Source of the DNA: Agelaius tricolor
Lineage: Eukaryota > Chordata > Aves > Passeriformes > Icteridae
Assembly: GCA_023055355.1 (NCBI GenBank)
Contig: JALJCS010000035.1
Location: 2,790,001-2,854,000 of the forward strand
DNA length: 64,000 bases
Reading direction: 5' to 3'
In this document: positions 61,692 to 64,000 of the stretch, piece by piece
Layout of the letters: the number at the start of each line of letters is the position of its first letter
Position numbering within the stretch: position 1 is the stretch's first letter
Translations under genes and position numbers: made by a program
The notes under the pieces: generated by a model
Told to the model about the DNA's origin: nothing
Database searches by the model: none
Seen by the model: only the letters and a program-made list of their open reading frames with translations

Positions 61692-62392
61692 TCATGCAAT
61701 AGAAGCTTAGTCCTACCTAACAAAATGGATTTTCAGAAAATGGAAGGGATCAAACTCTAATGAAGCGAACCAATCCCTGCCTTCCTAATCGATGGAATTT
61801 TAATTTGCTTGTTTAGAAAGCATAACAGTGGTTATAGAAACATGCATTTAAAAGCACTTTAAAATCACCAGGGCATCTAAGGAATTTGAGACACCTGTAG
61901 TCCTTGAATAATACTAATTGATATCTGTGAAGACTTTATGAAACCTGCACAAAAGATAGAATTTTGAGTGGCTTAAACCTTTATTTACAATTCAATACTG
62001 ACAAGAAGGTGCTGAAGTCTCTCTCCTTCCTCTGGTCTCTCCTCTTTAACCTCTGAATTACTGAACTGGATGGAAATGTGTGAATCAATTAAACATTGCT
62101 GAGAGCTTCAAAGGCTCTAACAAAAGTCAGAGGTGCACACTGAAGTTTCTTAGAGCTTTTCTAACTTTCTTAGAGCTCTTCAAAAATCAAAAGCAAATTA
62201 TATTTCTACTTGTATCCAGGGTAGTACTGAGCCCAGTGTCAAGATAAAAAAATCCAAACTGGTGGCAGCTGATGCAGTTCTGCACCTGCAGGCACTGGGT
62301 GTTTTCCAGATGTTTGTGTGTACATATATACACATATAGATGTGTCATTTCATGTACACAGCAAATATATATATATATATTTATATGGAGTA

Positions 62393-62429
62393 TATTTACT
62401 GGGAAGTTGGGAAAATTTCCCAGTAAATA
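62393..62429. repeat. 13-bp perfect inverted repeat with 11-nt loop
   Basis: TATTTACTGGGAA (62393-62405) is the exact reverse complement of 62417-62429. It follows a TA microsatellite (62367-62383). Confidence 0.85.
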
Positions 62430-63636
62430 CTGGGGAAATAAGTATTTACAATGTTCTCTTTCAGATAGAATAGGATGAAAGTAGAAGAGAAATAGCAGGA
62501 AGTGTTGCAATGCAGGTGATGATTTGGAGGCATTCAATCTGACAGGAGAGAATAATTTCAGTTAGGAACTACTATTATAGAAGGTTTAGACATTGACACT
62601 GTGTGTGTCACCTCCCTGATTACTGGTAGTGGTTCTTGCAATATTTTTGGCAATATGCAGAATAATGCCTTTTCCTCCTAAATGCTGTGTGTGTAGAGCA
62701 AAAGACAAAAGCACTTATGTGGGTATGTGGCTCTTGTTTACTTTCTCACAGCTCTCTAATTAAATTTTTCTTCTGGCTGTGTTGTGCAGGCAGCAGAACA
62801 TCAGAATTACTGGATATGTTTATTCTGCTACAGAAACTTTGGGTTGTTCCAGTAAATTTATTTTCTCCTCAGTTTTACATATTCCAACTGTCGTTTCTGT
62901 GATTGTAGCTATGTGGAATCCAAAGCCAGGCCTTGAGGATCTGGCAATTGTACATTCTAATGTCCTTCTCATGTCTCATTCCCACAGGAAGGAGACACCT
63001 CTGCATTTGGGGTCTATTAAATATTGTAGTTGTTCGTGGGACATGGTTTGACTGGGCTGTTAGAGTGAGTGATGGGACAAATGGCCATATTGGCTTTCAC
63101 TGGGCAGCACAAGAAAGTTCTGTATGGATTTTAAAATAGTAATTCATCTTGTAAGTACCCATAGAAGCCTCATTTGGCAGCTCATTGTTTAAATCCTTTA
63201 ATCTTGGGAATTTACCCTTATGTTAGATTTTCAGCAAAGCTCTTCTCCTACAGCTTGTGCTGTTATTTTAATATCATCACAGCTTGAGGTGCCTTGTTCC
63301 ATAATCCTCTATAAAAAGCACTGCTAGCCTCTTGGAAATGCATTTCTGTGCATGGCATTTTTAATTTGAGTTGACTTCTTCAGTTTTGTATTGGGGAAAA
63401 TGATGGAGCCTGGTCTGATTTCCATCACTAAACTGTGGCAGGGAGATGGACAAGCAGAACACCTCAGTGTGCAGGGTTCACAATTGCAGCAAAAATTAAA
63501 GGTGGATTAAGGCAAGATGCATAGCTCCAGGTGAGGAACTTGGGTGTGAGTCCCAGGTCAATCACCTGTGAGAAAATGTGGGAAACTGGAGAAAATGTGG
63601 GAAACTGCCATGGTCAAGGGTACAGAACAATTTCTG

Positions 63637-64000
63637 TAGAATCATCGAATCCTGGGATGGTTTTGGCTGTAAGGGATCTTAGAACTCATCCAGTTCCACC
63701 CCCTGCCATGGGCAGAGACACCTTCCACTGTGCCAGGCTGCTCAGAGCCCATCCAGGGACACCTTCCATCCACTGTGCCAGGCTGCTCAGAGCCCATCCA
63801 GGGACACCTTCCACCGTCCCAGGTTGCTCAGAGCCCATCCAGGGACACCTTCCACTGTGCCAGGCTGCTCAGAGCCCATCCAGGGACACCTTCCACTGTG
63901 CCAGGCTGCTCAGAGCCCATCCAGGGACACCTTCCACTGTGCCAGGCTGCTCAGAGCCCATCCAGGGACACCTTCCACCATCCCAGGCTGCTCAGAGCCC
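63637..64000 (-). mobile_element. CR1 LINE 3' end on the - strand, interrupted by an internal minisatellite
   Basis: Read on the - strand the end is the CR1 3' terminus: the + strand shows tagaatcatcgaatcctggg, then agaactcatccagttccacc, ccctgccatgggcagagaca and ccttccactgtgccaggctg. These are the complements of the usual ggtgtccctgcccatgg and tccagcctgg blocks. The 5' part is not visible because the array continues past the window edge. Confidence 0.9.
63719..64000. repeat. 41-bp minisatellite derived from CR1 (about 6.8 copies, running off the window)
   Basis: caccttcc starts at 63719, 63760, 63805, 63846, 63887, 63928 and 63969, a 41-bp period except one 45-bp step caused by a 4-bp catc insertion. 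Variants include actgtgccaggctg, accgtcccaggttg and accatcccaggctg. Confidence 0.96.

Larger units (their letters stand above)
38744..64000 (+). other. B3GNTL1 intron 6 (5' part, no exon 7 found)
   Basis: The remaining 25 kb were scanned for a sequence encoding the expected next segment (a GPTVIMPTWFC-like stretch) and none was seen, so the intron probably runs past the window. It holds AT-rich single-copy DNA, a solo LTR, pentanucleotide and tetranucleotide microsatellites, and a CR1 copy at the edge. A second nested gene cannot be excluded, but no open frame showed a known domain. Confidence 0.7.

Noticed and set aside
38744..64000. B3GNTL1 exon 7
   Set aside because: Scanned for a segment encoding a GPTVIMPTWFC-like stretch next to splice sites. 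Candidate atcatgcc words (for example near 46483) do not continue correctly, so the exon probably lies beyond the window.

Overview
The window looks like bird nuclear DNA. It is AT-rich, nearly all intron and intergenic sequence, with small phase-matched exons, one CpG island and several CR1-type LINE remnants (including the typical avian CR1 3' end, once on each strand). There is one small solo retroviral LTR. A songbird is plausible, but that is inference. No bacterial, plasmid or phage feature is present, and no complete gene lies in the window.

The only gene supported is the 5' half of B3GNTL1 (also called QTGAL) on the + strand. Six coding exons (8179-8229, 11561-11677, 11779-11878, 16746-16810, 25458-25523, 38648-38743) join without a frame break into 495 nt, or 165 codons, all with GT/AG introns. 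They encode the start of a family GT2, GT-A fold glycosyltransferase, from beta-strand 1 through the acidic LDSDD motif. The remaining exons lie beyond base 64000. The family name suggests a Golgi GlcNAc-transferase, but exon 1 has no signal anchor. Recent work assigns the protein to cytosolic galactosylation of queuosine in tRNA-Tyr.

Layout: 1-7600 is intergenic, with a decayed CR1 pol relic (about 3434-3830) and a CR1 3' end (6465-6800). Bases 7600-8370 are a TATA-less CpG island holding a 14-unit GC-rich minisatellite immediately upstream of the start codon. Bases 8230-38647 are introns 1-5 (3.3, 0.1, 4.9, 8.6 and 13.1 kb), with AT microsatellites, a polypyrimidine tract, several local tandem repeats and paired inverted repeats upstream of exon 6. 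Bases 38744-64000 are intron 6, containing a solo LTR with a 6-bp target duplication (42582-42938) and, at the right edge, a CR1 3' end whose inner part has expanded into a 41-bp minisatellite.

The points most worth a second look are four. The promoter minisatellite is stop-free and in frame with the B3GNTL1 start. A 194-bp triplication in intron 5 carries three strong 5' splice-site matches. Inverted repeats, two of them mutually exclusive, lie just before exon 6. The CR1-derived 41-bp array runs off the window. No clearly new protein-coding system was found.
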